In this document: piece by piece, positions 32,027 through 43,000 of the stretch
How the letters are laid out: each line of letters starts with the position of its first letter
Numbering within the stretch: position 1 is the stretch's first letter
Source: Symbiodinium natans
Taxonomy: Eukaryota; Sar; Dinophyceae; Suessiales; Symbiodiniaceae
Length of the DNA: 64,000 nt
Direction: 5' to 3'
Assembly: GCA_905221605.1 (NCBI GenBank)
Contig: CAJNDS010002081.1
Span: 536,476-600,475, forward strand
Position numbers and translations under genes: made by a program
Notes under the pieces: generated by a model
What the model was told of the DNA's origin: nothing
Database searches by the model: none
The model's input: only the letters and a program-made list of their open reading frames with translations

Positions 32027-32573
32027 GTTAGGGTTTAGGGTTTAGGGTTTAGGGTTTAGGGTTTAGGGTTTAGGGTTCGACCCTCTTATGTCTGCTTTGC
32101 CAGTATATAGTGGGCCACCCGGGGGGGGGGGGGGGGGAGAATGTGCTAACTGAGGAGGGTTTGGGTTTCAAAGGGCCTCTGGTCTTGACCGAGGCCTCTT
32201 GTAGATGGAAGCCTCGTGCTACGTGCTACCAGGATTTGTTTCCCCCCCCCGCGTTTTTGACCGTTTTGCGTTTAAGTCGAGTTCCGGGGCTTCGGCAAAA
32301 TTGTTGCGGCGTGAATGCCTAAACCCTAAACCCTATAACCCTATAACCCTATATCCCTATAACCCTATAACCCTATAAACCCTAAACCCTAAACTGTGGT
32401 GAATGGCTGGTCAACATCACTGGGGTAGGTTTGGGGGCCCTGCATTTTTTCGGCTTGGCTTTCTGAGGATTATGTAGGGGATAAAAGGGTAAGAGCAACC
32501 AAAATTTCCTAAGCCCTAAACCCTAAACCCTAAACCCTAAACCCTAAACCCCTGATTCTGGTTCAGGGTTTAG

Positions 32574-32646
32574 GTCGCGGGAAGAGTTGGCAAGGTCGGC
32601 ACCCTTTTTCTCGATGCACGCCCTTTCTCTGGCGTGTGATATGTGA
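32574..32646 (+). CDS. Putative exon ending in TGA
   Basis: After tttag it reads SREELARSAPFFSMHALSLA, then CDM and TGA. Product not recognised. Confidence 0.4.
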
Positions 32647-33168
32647 GTCTTTACATGTGGGTCTTTCTCCCAGGTATCCCTATCATGTACCCCAAACTAC
32701 GAAAATGTTGACTTGGGGATCCCAAAATCGAGACTCTAAACCCTAAACCCCAAACCCAAGGCCCAAAATCCATATAGTTACCCCTAATTTCTGGAACCCT
32801 TATCTATAGCCCCCTAGGGAACATTTGTTTATTTGTATTTGCATGGGCTTTAAATCGCAAGGGCATCTGAAAAAGAGTAGTTTTATTCAGGCTCAAGGGG
32901 GAGCAGAATTATTTCGTTCGGCTCCCCGAGTGCAACCCTTTCGCTCCCAGGCAGCGTCTCTTCAGAAGAAGACGAGCGGCTTCATTCTGTCAGAGAGTTC
33001 GAAAAGAGGACCCGGGCATGAGCCGTTGCGCATTTTGGGGGTTTAGGGCTTAGGGCTTAGGGTTTAGGGTTTAGGGTTTAGGGCTTAGGGCTTAGGGTTT
33101 AGGGTTTAGGGTTAGGGTTTGAGGGTTTGAGGAGACAAGTTGGGCATTTTGGGGCCTAGGGCTTTAGG

Positions 33169-33272
33169 GTTGGGATGCTCCCCCTTATACTAAGAGTCCT
33201 TCATTGGGAGTATAGTAGGGGGTCCTTTCATCCCTTTTAAGGACTCCTAGCATAAGGGGAACATCCCAAGTT
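33169..33272. mobile_element. Inverted-repeat element, family D
   Basis: Left end ttgggatgctcccccttata, right end (reverse) cttgggatgttccccttatg; internal inverted gagtcct/aggactc. Same family as 31441-31546. Confidence 0.75.
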
Positions 33273-33626
33273 TTTTGGGCTTTTCGAGTAGACAGATCCA
33301 GCATGTGGGCTCTTATCAGCAAGATGCTTCTTGTTTCCAAGCCTTGCTGTCAAGGGATTTAAGCCTCGCACCCCTTAAGGTTGTAGCTCTAATGGTTTTC
33401 CTTAAGGTACTCCTAGCATGGCCCTCATACTACCTTAAGGATCTTTAAAAAGGGGTCCCCACAACCCAAGGGTACAACCTTACGGGTCCAAGGTAAACCC
33501 CCTAGAGGGCCGTGCTGCTGATACACAAGGGAAGCTCACGAGACACTATGGAAAGGCCACGCGCAAGGATGCTCTTTCTCTCCATAAACCCTAAACCCCA
33601 AGTCCTAAACCCTAAACCCCAAAACC

Positions 33627-33770
33627 CTTAACCCCTAAACCCCTAAACCGTCTAAACCCCCAAACCCCTTAACCCCTTAACCCCTACTAAACCCCTAAAC
33701 CCCTAAACCCTAAACCCCTAAACCCCTAAACCCCTAAACCCCCAAACCCCTAAACCCCTAAACCCTAAAC
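33627..33770. repeat. Second CCCCTAAA 8-mer tract
   Basis: C-strand repeat dominated by the 8-base variant, with CCCCTTAA and CCCCCAAA interruptions. Confidence 0.85.
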
Positions 33771-33778
33771 CCTAATCC

Positions 33779-33856
33779 GGGAGCCTGCATGAAGAGGACT
33801 TCAGCCCTCGAGAATGTCCTGGTAGCCGTCGAAAGCAGCCACAGGCCGCGTGTCAG
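33779..33856 (+). CDS. Putative internal exon
   Basis: Open to a gtaggg donor. One frame reads GSLHEEDFSPRECPGSRRKQ plus PQAACQ in phase 0; another reads MKRTSALENVLVAVESSHRP. Both are plausible, so the phase is undecided. CCCTAAA lies upstream and TTTAGGG downstream. Confidence 0.45.
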
Positions 33857-34407
33857 GTAGGGTTTAGGGTTTAGGGTTTCGGGTTTAGGGTTTAGGGTTT
33901 AGGGGTTAGGGTTAAGAGTTTAGGGTTTAGGGTTTAGGGTTTAGGGTTTAGGCGGCTGACTGTTCTTGGTGCGTGTACACATGGCTCCTTTAGGAATATT
34001 GGCGAGTGTGTATATCGAATGTTTTGTTTGGGGATAAACACTACATCATGTCACGTTTCCAACACTGTGGGCTGCCTGTTTTAGCTTGCGCTCCCATACC
34101 CGTACAAAGGTTTGTTGAGCGTGTTTCGGGAGCTTGTTTGGTGGGTCCGTGGTGGGGTTGCTGGGGAGAGGGGGGGGTCGGGTGGGGGGAGGGGTGAGGG
34201 GGGGGGTGGGTTGGGGGGAGGCCAGACCCTGAAGCCCAGAACCTTTAAGTATGTTGTACAAAGAAGCTAAATCGCTGTAAGTGCCAGTGTTTTGGGCATG
34301 GTCGCTAATTTGCATGGGCGCTACTACCCTCCCACCCCCCCAAACAAAGAAACACACAGAAACAACGAAAGAAAGAAGCAAACAAAGACATAATATATAT
34401 ATATATA

Positions 34408-34510
34408 TGGGTGGTTGTCAAAATTATGGTCCCTTTTGGGGTACCCTAAATATTCGGTGCCGCATTATAATAGGGATCCAAAAAGGGACCCTAATTTTGA
34501 CAGCCGCCCA
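34408..34510. mobile_element. 103 bp MITE-like element, family A, copy 1
   Basis: Terminal inverted repeats of about 32 bp (tgggtggttgtcaaaattat / reverse of the right end tgggcggctgtcaaaattag) flank a short centre containing ggggtaccct. TA precedes and follows, consistent with a 2 bp target duplication in the AT microsatellite. The second copy, 59893-59995, has exactly the same length. Confidence 0.9.
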
Positions 34511-34513
34511 TAG

Positions 34514-34544
<31 letters not shown>

Positions 34545-34920
34545 AAGATTGACACAAAACAAGACATGACACAATCAAAACAAAGACCCGAACAACGAAG
34601 TACTCAACAAAAGAAATAGACATAAAGAACGCCAATAATGTTCACAGTGAGCAAGTACTAAGCAGAACGCTCTTTTTTTTTCAGTGTTTTTCCTTTGTAC
34701 AATTTGCTGTAGACCAACACAGCACCCCAAACGACTTACACCCAAGCACGGGCGTTGCCCTAAAGCCTTAACAAACAACGCGTACGGATTCAAGGGTGGT
34801 GGGCTGTTTTCGGGCGGGATCCGATAGCGAGGATACTTTGCGCGTTGGAGTGCAAGAAGGGCAACTGCCCCTACTTTTGGAAATGCCCATCTTTGTTTGG
34901 ATCTGTTGCTTTCTTTGCAG

Positions 34921-35039
34921 GGCTGGCAAAGGAATGCCTGCCACCTGATGGGCAAGATGTGCTTGATAAACGCGCTGATCTGATCGAACCCGTTGATGCG
35001 AGATCTCAACCCCTGAACACGGAACCCTACGATTCCTAA
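34921..35039 (+). CDS. Putative terminal exon, 38 codons
   Basis: After ttgcag it reads LAKECLPPDGQDVLDKRADL, then IEPVDARSQPLNTEPYDS and TAA. Good coding composition and a stop before any telomere-type tract. Product not recognised. Confidence 0.55.
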
Positions 35040-35308
35040 AGTGAACCCAAAACCCAAAACCCTCGAACCCAGAGTGTGTGAAGGCTGAGACGTTGGTTCA
35101 CCCGCATACCCTGTGGGTCCAGGCCAGTGACGGGCAATGCATACCTGAAGTTTCTGGGTTAGACAAAGGGGGGTAGAGAAGACTTCCCGAGGAGGTACTG
35201 CATGGGAGCCTTTCGGTAGAGCTTGTAATTCAGTAGCGCCATGCTAGCTCATCACGGAAGATGCAGCGCTTGCTGTCAATCTGAGATTCTGCCTGCATCT
35301 TCCGGCAG

Positions 35309-35366
35309 GTTTTTGCAGCATACCATAGCGTGGATGCATTGGCTCGCCAGCTCTTGGATGCATTTG
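35309..35366 (+). CDS. Putative internal exon
   Basis: Bounded by ggcag and a good gtaagg donor. Reads VFAAYHSVDALARQLLDAF, leaving in phase 1. Confidence 0.55.
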
Positions 35367-35630
35367 GTAAGGTTTAAAAACCCTAAGCCCTAAACCCTAC
35401 ACCCCTAAAAGGCTTTGAAGTCTATTCCGCATGCTGATTGCCGAGTTCTCATGCCACATCAGCACTTTCGCAGAGCTCTGCTTGGTTGTTACCCTGCAAA
35501 CCCTGAACCCTCACCCTAATCTTGGTAAACCCTAAACCCTAAACCCAAAACCCAAAACCCTAAACCCTAAACCCTAAACCCTAAACCCTAAACCTCAACA
35601 TCTTCCGAGGCCTGCACGAGCCTGTGCCAG

Positions 35631-35675
35631 CCTGAGCGCTTCAGCACTCCGCTAGAGTTTCGACAGTCGCATGGG
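35631..35675 (+). CDS. Putative internal exon, GC donor
   Basis: After gccag it reads PERFSTPLEFRQSHG in phase 0 and meets gctta. CCCTAAA lies upstream and TTTAGGG downstream. Confidence 0.45.
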
Positions 35676-35843
35676 GCTTAGGGTTTGGGGTTTAGGGTTT
35701 AGGGTTCAGGGTTTAGGGTTTAGGGTTTAGGGTTTAAGGGTTTAAGGGTTTAAGGGTTTAAGGGTTTCAGGGTTTAGGGTTGAGGGTTGTGGCTCGCTGA
35801 CTACACAGGAAAGACGCGGCTGCTGTCACGCCATCCTCAACAG

Positions 35844-35901
35844 CAGCCTTTTCTGCACCTTGTCAGCATGTGGTTTGTGCACTTCAGTGCGAATCGTGCA
35901 G
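35844..35901 (+). CDS. Putative internal exon, GA donor
   Basis: After caacag it reads QPFLHLVSMWFVHFSANRA and meets gaaggt in phase 1. It is rather hydrophobic. Confidence 0.45.
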
Positions 35902-36170
35902 GAAGGTGTAGATACTTCAATTGTTGAATCTCCTTTACTGTAGGACCCTAAACCCGAAACCCTAAACCCTACAGCCTAAACCCGAACAGTTGAGACTAAA
36001 CCGCCCTCTTCACGTCGAACCTTCGTTTGTGGGTGGAGGACCTTGATTTATCTATAACCCCCTTGGGAGTTTTTTTGTTTACATAAAACCCAAGAGGATA
36101 TTAAAAGTTTTTTTTTTTTTTATGAAGGTTCTAAGGGGAGTATAGTTATAAGAAGCGAGCCTGTTTGTAG

Positions 36171-36239
36171 AGCGGGCCAAAGAAGATTGTCCGACTGGAC
36201 ACAAAAACAACAGAAGCTGGGCGCCAGCGAACTCCTCAA
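36171..36239 (+). CDS. Putative exon
   Basis: After ttgtag it reads SGPKKIVRLDTKTTEAGRQR plus TPQ. It ends at the start of the inverted-repeat element that follows. Donor unclear. Confidence 0.4.
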
Positions 36240-36241
36240 CA

Positions 36242-36345
36242 CTACTACTTGCTTAGAAACCCCGCAAAAACTAAAAACATATTCTTACTTATTAAAGGTC
36301 ATATAGGGATTATGTTTTTTTAAAGGGTTCTGAAGCAAATAGTAG
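36242..36345. mobile_element. Inverted-repeat element, family F
   Basis: The left end ctactacttgcttagaaacc is mirrored by the right end (reverse ctactatttgcttcagaacc). Related left ends occur near 3893 and 18352. About 104 bp, non-coding. Confidence 0.75.
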
Positions 36346-36640
36346 AACAGGCTGCAAATTTTGCAGAAAAGCTGGACACACGCCAAGATCCTTCGGTCAA
36401 TTTCTTGACTTGCAGCTCTTGACCTTGCCTACTTCTAAGGAACTTAGGGTTTAGGGCTTAGGGTTTAGGGTTTAGGGTTTAGGGTTTATAGGGCTTAGGG
36501 AACACTGTGGGCCCCTCCAACGCATGACGCCTTTCTAGCCTAGATGTTGCATACAGCGATGCCCGATCGGAATGCAACATCCTTGAAGACTGAGCATATC
36601 AATGCGACGCAATCGTGTCTAATACCGCTGCTCTCACAAG

Positions 36641-36785
36641 AAGCTGCACAAGATGTAGGCTGGCTGTGGTAGGACTACCGCAGCACCACGTTCACTGCTG
36701 CACCGGCGGTTGTCTAACTTGTGCCGGCCGTTTCGTTCCCCGAAATACGTGGGCCCTCATTGTGACAGGCACCCTGGGGCCCTAA
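36641..36785 (+). CDS. Putative Cys-rich exon with stop
   Basis: After cacaag it reads SCTRCRLAVVGLPQHHVHCC, then TGGCLTCAGRFVPRNTWAL and on to TAA. The paired cysteines recall a zinc-binding segment, but no known family is recognised. Confidence 0.45.
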
Positions 36786-36931
36786 ACCCTAAACCTTTTC
36801 AACCCTAAAACCCTAAACCCTAAACCTTATAAGCCCTAAAACCCCAAAGCCTAAACCTTATAAACCCTACACCCTACAGTGATTGGGGAACTTGCCCTAA
36901 ACCCCAAACCCTAAACCAGATATGCTGACAG

Positions 36932-36985
36932 GCTCCTTCTGCACCTTGGTCATCCTTGCGAGTCTTGGCTGGGAGGGGAGTGCCC
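36932..36985 (+). CDS. Channel exon candidate: hydrophobic segment before S1
   Basis: After gacag, phase 1, it reads SFCTLVILASLGWEGSA, then a GC donor. It joins in phase to 37092. The hydrophobic character fits a first helix, but the alternative frame (APSAPWSSLRVLAGRGVPAA) is also open. Confidence 0.4.
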
Positions 36986-39900
36986 GCGGCAGGTTTGCGA
37001 AATGATACTGCAGAGCAGTTTAGGGTTTCGGGTTTAGGGTTTAGGGTTTAGTGTTTAGGGTTTAGGGTTTAGGGTTTAGGGATCCTAGAAGCATGTATTG
37101 TGTGCTTTCCAAGGAATGTCCTCGTCATCTTGTACACTGCAAACTGGACCATGGAGAATGAGACTTTCCAGGTTCCATACGCACCAGAAGCTGCAGTAAG
37201 GCTTTGAGTTCAGAGTTTGTTCAGGGTTTAGGGTTTAGGGTTTAAGGTTTAGGGTTTAGTGTTTAGGGTTTAGGGGCTTGGAGTTCAGAGTTTAAAGTTC
37301 AGGGTTCCGGGAAGCTGCAGCAAGCTCGAGAGTCAGAATGATACGGCCATGGTAATTGGCTCCAGGCACTATCATTAGTTGCTCCCGTGGGGTTAGGGTT
37401 GATTTGGTGGTTGTTCAATACTAAGTCCCCACATAGCTCGTGGATAACGCAGGTTTGTCGTCTGTGGTTGCATTGTTTCATGAGTACCAGGATGGGCTAT
37501 TAGGCCCCATAACCCCCATAAACAGCCCTATAAAGGCCCTTGTTTAAGGGTTATAGGGTCTAATAGCCCATCCTGGTATGGGCAGTTCTCTAGATTAACT
37601 GGGACCCATACTGGTATATACAGCCCATCTGTACCAAAAAAACCGTGGTCTGTCGGAGAGTAAACCCTAAACCCTAAACCCTAAACCCGAAACCCGAAAC
37701 CCTAAACCCTAAACCCTAAACCCTAAACATAAACTCTGCAGCTGCAGAATGCTGAGGTCGTGTCGGCCCTCGACATATTTTTTTGAGCCTTGGCTGCGCA
37801 TGGCTCACGCGAGCCAATCGGACGTTTTGTCAGATACCTATATAGGCTCCCATGTAGTACCTTTTTTGGAGTAGTCCTCCAAACCCGAAAACCTATACCC
37901 GAACCTAAACCCTAAACCCGAAACCGGAAACCCTAAGCCCTACTCTCTCCTCTGACTCGCCCGGAAGGGAACTACATCACAGCCTGCAGGTATTGCATGA
38001 CCCCAGAGCACCCTCAGCAGCACACCGGCCTAAGAGGGAAACTTTGAGGAGATGGAAGGGCTTAGGGTTTAGGGGTTAGGGTCAAGGGTTTAGGGTTTAG
38101 GGCAATGGGTCTATGGGCCCTGTGTGACGAGGTAGTGTCTACCTCATGGAGACTCTGCTGAAGATCCGTGTCCACAAAGCCTACTTCTTCTGGAACGAGG
38201 ATCCCGCCGGCTATTCCTGAAGACCCTAGCAACTCGAGTTGATGTAAACCCAAGACTTGGGTTTACTAGTACCCTACTAACGCTAAACCCCAAAAAGCCT
38301 AAAACCAAATATCCCCAAGTTGCACTGGCTTGCCCTGCACTTGAACCAGACGTTCGACCAAGAAGTCTTTTTTCACCTCGGCAGACCTCGAAACCATGTC
38401 CCTTTGTGGGGGGGGGGGGGGGGGGGGGTGCCTAAACCCTAAACCCTGAGCCCTAAACCCTGGGCGTAGGACCAAAGCCCTCAATCCTCAGCCGGGGCCG
38501 TATTACGGCAGAGTTTAGGATTTAGGGCCCCAAAACGTGTCCCGAACTCAGCCAAGCAACTGTCAGAGGGTTTAAGGGTTTAGGGTTACAAGCATGCGCG
38601 TGCGGCGCGCGCACATTGGGGGAAGGCTTCAACCTATGTCTCTGTGATGCGACTTTACACGGGGTGATGTGACTTCGCTCGCAGCCGCGTGTCACTGGGG
38701 AGATGTGACTTCACACGCGAAGATGTGAGTTAACCTACCCGCTTGTAGGGTTTAGGGTTTAGGGTTTAGGGTTCAGGGTTCAGGGTTTAGGGTTTAGGGT
38801 TTAGGGTTTAGGGTTTAGGCTTAGGGTTTAGGGTTTAGGGTTTAGGGTTTAGGGTTTAGGGTTTAGGGTTTAGGGTTTAGGGTTTAGGGTTTAGGCCAAC
38901 TGTCACGATCGTAGCCGAAGAAAGCGGTCGCAGAGGGAACGTGACGCTTCTCGTTTGGCAGGAGGCTCCCTGGAATGTTTTCGACTTGATACTGGTGATA
39001 CTGGCAGTGTACGACCTGGTGGTCTTCTTCTTGGAGCCTCTTGGATTGGATCATGTGGGCTGACCGTCAGCTCCTAACCCAGAAGGGACCGCGGCTTAGG
39101 GGAATCCTAAAGCCCTAAACCCTGAGTCTACCAGGGCACACCCTTCTAAACCCTAGACCCTAAGCCCTAAACCCCACACCCCAAACCCTAAACCCTAAAT
39201 CCTCATGCGATTTCAGGATCTCGGATGGGCATTCTGCCAACATGAACTTCATGAGGCGGGCCACAGGGGACTGGAAGATGTCGACGTACCTCAGGTTCAC
39301 TGTTGTTTTGGACATTCTCGGGGTTTAGGGCGGGAAGTAAGGTTTAGGGTTTAGGGCAGCAAGAGGGGGTTTTTGGGGTGTCTGATTCAAAACAAAACCT
39401 CTTTAAGCTCGCCCCGCTGGCCGTTGCCTGGATCAGGTCCTTGAGAATTGTCAAGGTCTCGCGCATCCTCAGGCCAGCACCACGTGCTTTTGGGGGGTTT
39501 AGGGTTTAGGGTTTAGGGCTTAGGGTTTAGGGTTTAGGGTTTAGGGTTTAGGGTTTAGGACCCCCAACATCGATCCCCAAAGACTAGGATTCCGTTTTAG
39601 TCAGGACCCCAATCAGGTGCCCCTCATTTCGGAAACCCCCCCCCCCCCCTCCTCCGTTTGAGCGTCAACGATCGATAGACCTGAGGATCCTGCAGGTGAG
39701 GGTTTAGGGTGTAGGGCTTAGGTCTTAGGGTTTAGGCGTGATGTCTAGAGAGGTGAGTGCCCGCACAAGCAGCCACGGAAGGCTTGTCCGGGTCATCCGG
39801 GTCTTCCGAGATCTGCGCTGCATGCTGTTCTCCATCATCTGGTCTTTCAGCTCACTCTTCTGGCAGCTCGGCCAAAACAATGGAGTCAGAAGGCAAGGCG

Positions 39901-40011
39901 CCACAATCAATCTACATCGTGTCACCGTCGGCTCCAGTTCTTCTGTAGGCATGTCCCCAAGCCCTGAACCATAACCCTGAAACCCCTTACTAAACCCTCG
40001 ACCTTCAACCT

Positions 40012-40042
<31 letters not shown>

Positions 40043-43000
40043 ACCCTAAACCCTGAACCCTGAACCCTGAACCCTGAACCCTGAACCCTGAACCCTGAAC
40101 CCTGAACCCTAAACCCTAAACCCTAAACCCTAAACCCTACCCCGCCCCCCCCCCCCCCCCCCGGCGGAAGCCCTGCTGCAAAAGGTGTTTGGTGCTCATC
40201 TTCTTCGTCATCCTCGTATTTTCGCTGCTCATCGTTCAGCTCCTTGGTTCTGATTGTTTTTGGGGCTTGGGGTTTGGGGTTTAGGGTTGAACCCTAAACC
40301 CTAAACCCTAAACCCTAAACCCGGGTTTCTTTTGGGGATTTTTGGGGCGGCTCTTCTGGCGCCTTGCTCGCCACTGGGATGGGTAAGAGCACGGCGCTGT
40401 ACGGACCCTGTTTGGGGCTTCGGTTTTTGTTTGGGGTTTAGGGTTCAGGGTTTAGGGTTTAGGGTTTAGGGTCTTTTGGCTTTTAGGTTTTTTTGGCTTT
40501 TTTAGGGCTTTAGGGTTTTTGTAGGGGTTAGGGCTTAGGGTTTAGGGTTTAGGCTTTGGTTTTTTTGGGGTGTAGGGCTGTTTTAGGGCTTCGTTAGGGC
40601 TTTCGGGCTTCAGGGTTTGAGGGTTTTGGTTTAGGGTTTAGGGTTTAGGGGACACTTGCCACCTCATGCCCGCACTTCACCCGCGCAAATGTCTTGGTCA
40701 GTCGAGAACATGCGAAGCCAAAAGGTTGGTCACCGAGTACATCATTGAGCAGGCCTGGCTCAGGGTTTTAAAGGGTTTAGGGTGGCATGACTTGGGCGTG
40801 TCTGAACATGAGGTAGGGGTACACTGTACAGTTTGGGGGGGGGGGGGGGGGGGGAGGTTCCGAATAAGGCTTCTAGCATGTTGGAGTGTACTAACGGCCC
40901 CCCTATTTTGGGAAAGGCCCGCCCCGAAACCCTAAACCCTAAACCCTAAACCCTAAACCCTAAACCCTAAACCCTAAACCCCAAACCCCAAACCCTAAAC
41001 CCTAAACCCTAAACCCTAAACCTGTCTGCCACTGCCACTTAGTCATCCTCAAGCTCGGAAGCAGTGTACGGACCCTAGGCATTTGGATGGGTTCACCTTG
41101 GGACTGCCCTGAGGCCCATAGCTCTTAGGGTTTAGGGTTTAGGGTTTAGGGTTTAGGGTTCATCCGTTCCCCAACCTTAAGCTGTAAGAATGGTTCCGGG
41201 GTATGAGTTTAAGGTATGTGTCCTGAATGAAGGGGTGCTGGGCTCTTGCTGCTTCCCTGCCACAGCACCCTAAACCCGAAACCCTAAACCCTAAACCCTA
41301 AACCTTGAACCCTGAACCCTGAACCCTAAACCTGGAAGGATGTGGCCGACAATGACCCCATCAAGGATGGCTTCCTCTACTACTTCGGCTCAGCCCCTTG
41401 GATTTCCAGATGCGCATGTCAAGACCTGCACCTGCACTCAACCCGCCTAGCATGTGTTCCATGTGAAATCACAATCTCTCTAGAATTGTTTATCTGTTTC
41501 TGTCTATGCATATATATATATGGATATATTATTATATACATATTCTAGAATATACTCTATACAGTGTATATTCTAGTATATGTTCTCGGTAACACATAGC
41601 ACACCGCATTGGCTGCCACTTCAGAGCCCAGCGCTCGCAGGTGCAGGCGACGATGGCGACTCTGTACCAGCCGCGGAGCTCAATATCAGCCCAAAGTTGC
41701 CCTTTGCTTCCAGGGACCTAATAGGTTAGGGTTTAGGGTTTAGGGTTTAGGGTTTAGGGTTTAGGGTTTAGGGTTTAGGGTTTAGGGTTTAGGGTTTAGG
41801 GCTCAGGGTTCAGGGTTTAGGGTTTAGGGCTAGAGCCAACAATCAGCCTTCCGGGAAGGACGGGAAGCAATGGGAGAAGGGATCCCGCAGCAGCAGAGGT
41901 TCACTGGGTAGCCCTTTGGGATGTTTTATGTTTTTCCCCTTCTTGGGTTTAAGAGGATCACATGTACGAACATGATTCAGAGGGGTTAAAACGCCCCACC
42001 CCCCCTAGACCAACTTGCACCGCCCTGAGGGCGAGTACCGGTGGCGTGGACTGGAGAAACCCCTACGAGCTGCTAGCCGCTTGGAGCCAACACGTTGCCC
42101 CGGAGAGCCCCAATGCTTCGTAAGGAAGCTGTGTACCTTAGCTGGGTTTGGGGTTTCGGGCTTCGGCCCCCTACTACGCAGAAGGTCTAAACCCCAAAAC
42201 CCTAAACCCTAAACCCTAAACCCTAAATGAGGGGAATTGGGCTCTCGGGGACTCTGGGGTGGGCGGTTGCCTCGAAGGCGTTGCCTCTGCTGCCCCGGCC
42301 AGGCTTACACCGGCGAGATGAGCTGCATGGCCTTCCTGTTCTACGTGTCTTACCGTTCGTGTTGCCAGGGGGGGGGGGGGGTGGAGGGGTAGCCCTAAAC
42401 CCCAAACCCTAAAACCCTAAACCCCTAAACCCTTAGGGGGCACCCCGACTTGAGAAAGCAAAAAACAAAAACCACCTTTAGGGTACACGATCTTGGAGGT
42501 GCCAGTTTGGATTCCTTGACCTTGTTATTGGAAACATGACTAATTATTGTTTATATGATTAATGTTCTTAATCTAGTTTATATGATTATTATGTTTAGTA
42601 TGATCGATATGATTCATATGATTAATATGATTAATATGATGAATATGATTAATATGATTAATATGATTAATATGATTCATACGATTAATATGATTAATAT
42701 GATTAATATGATTAACATGGTTAACATGATTAATATTATTGATAATATTGATACTCTTCATATTACTAGTTCCTAATCGGCGATCTTAGAGGCAGAGCGT
42801 GGGCAGAATGTGCCCGTTTAGTAAATTGGACGGGGGCACAGACGTGCCCAGGCAAGGAATCTGATGCATGCTCTGCCAAATTTGCCGTCTTGTCTGCTTA
42901 ATTTCTCACTTACCCTCTGTCTTAGCAGGGCCGATAGGTTCAGACAGGCTCACTGACTCATTTCTCTCGGGGTGCTCCTCCGGCTTCAAGATCGCATGCG

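Noticed and set aside
42555-42776. Ile/Asn/Met-repeat protein
   Set aside because: Translation of a 9-base microsatellite; open on both strands.
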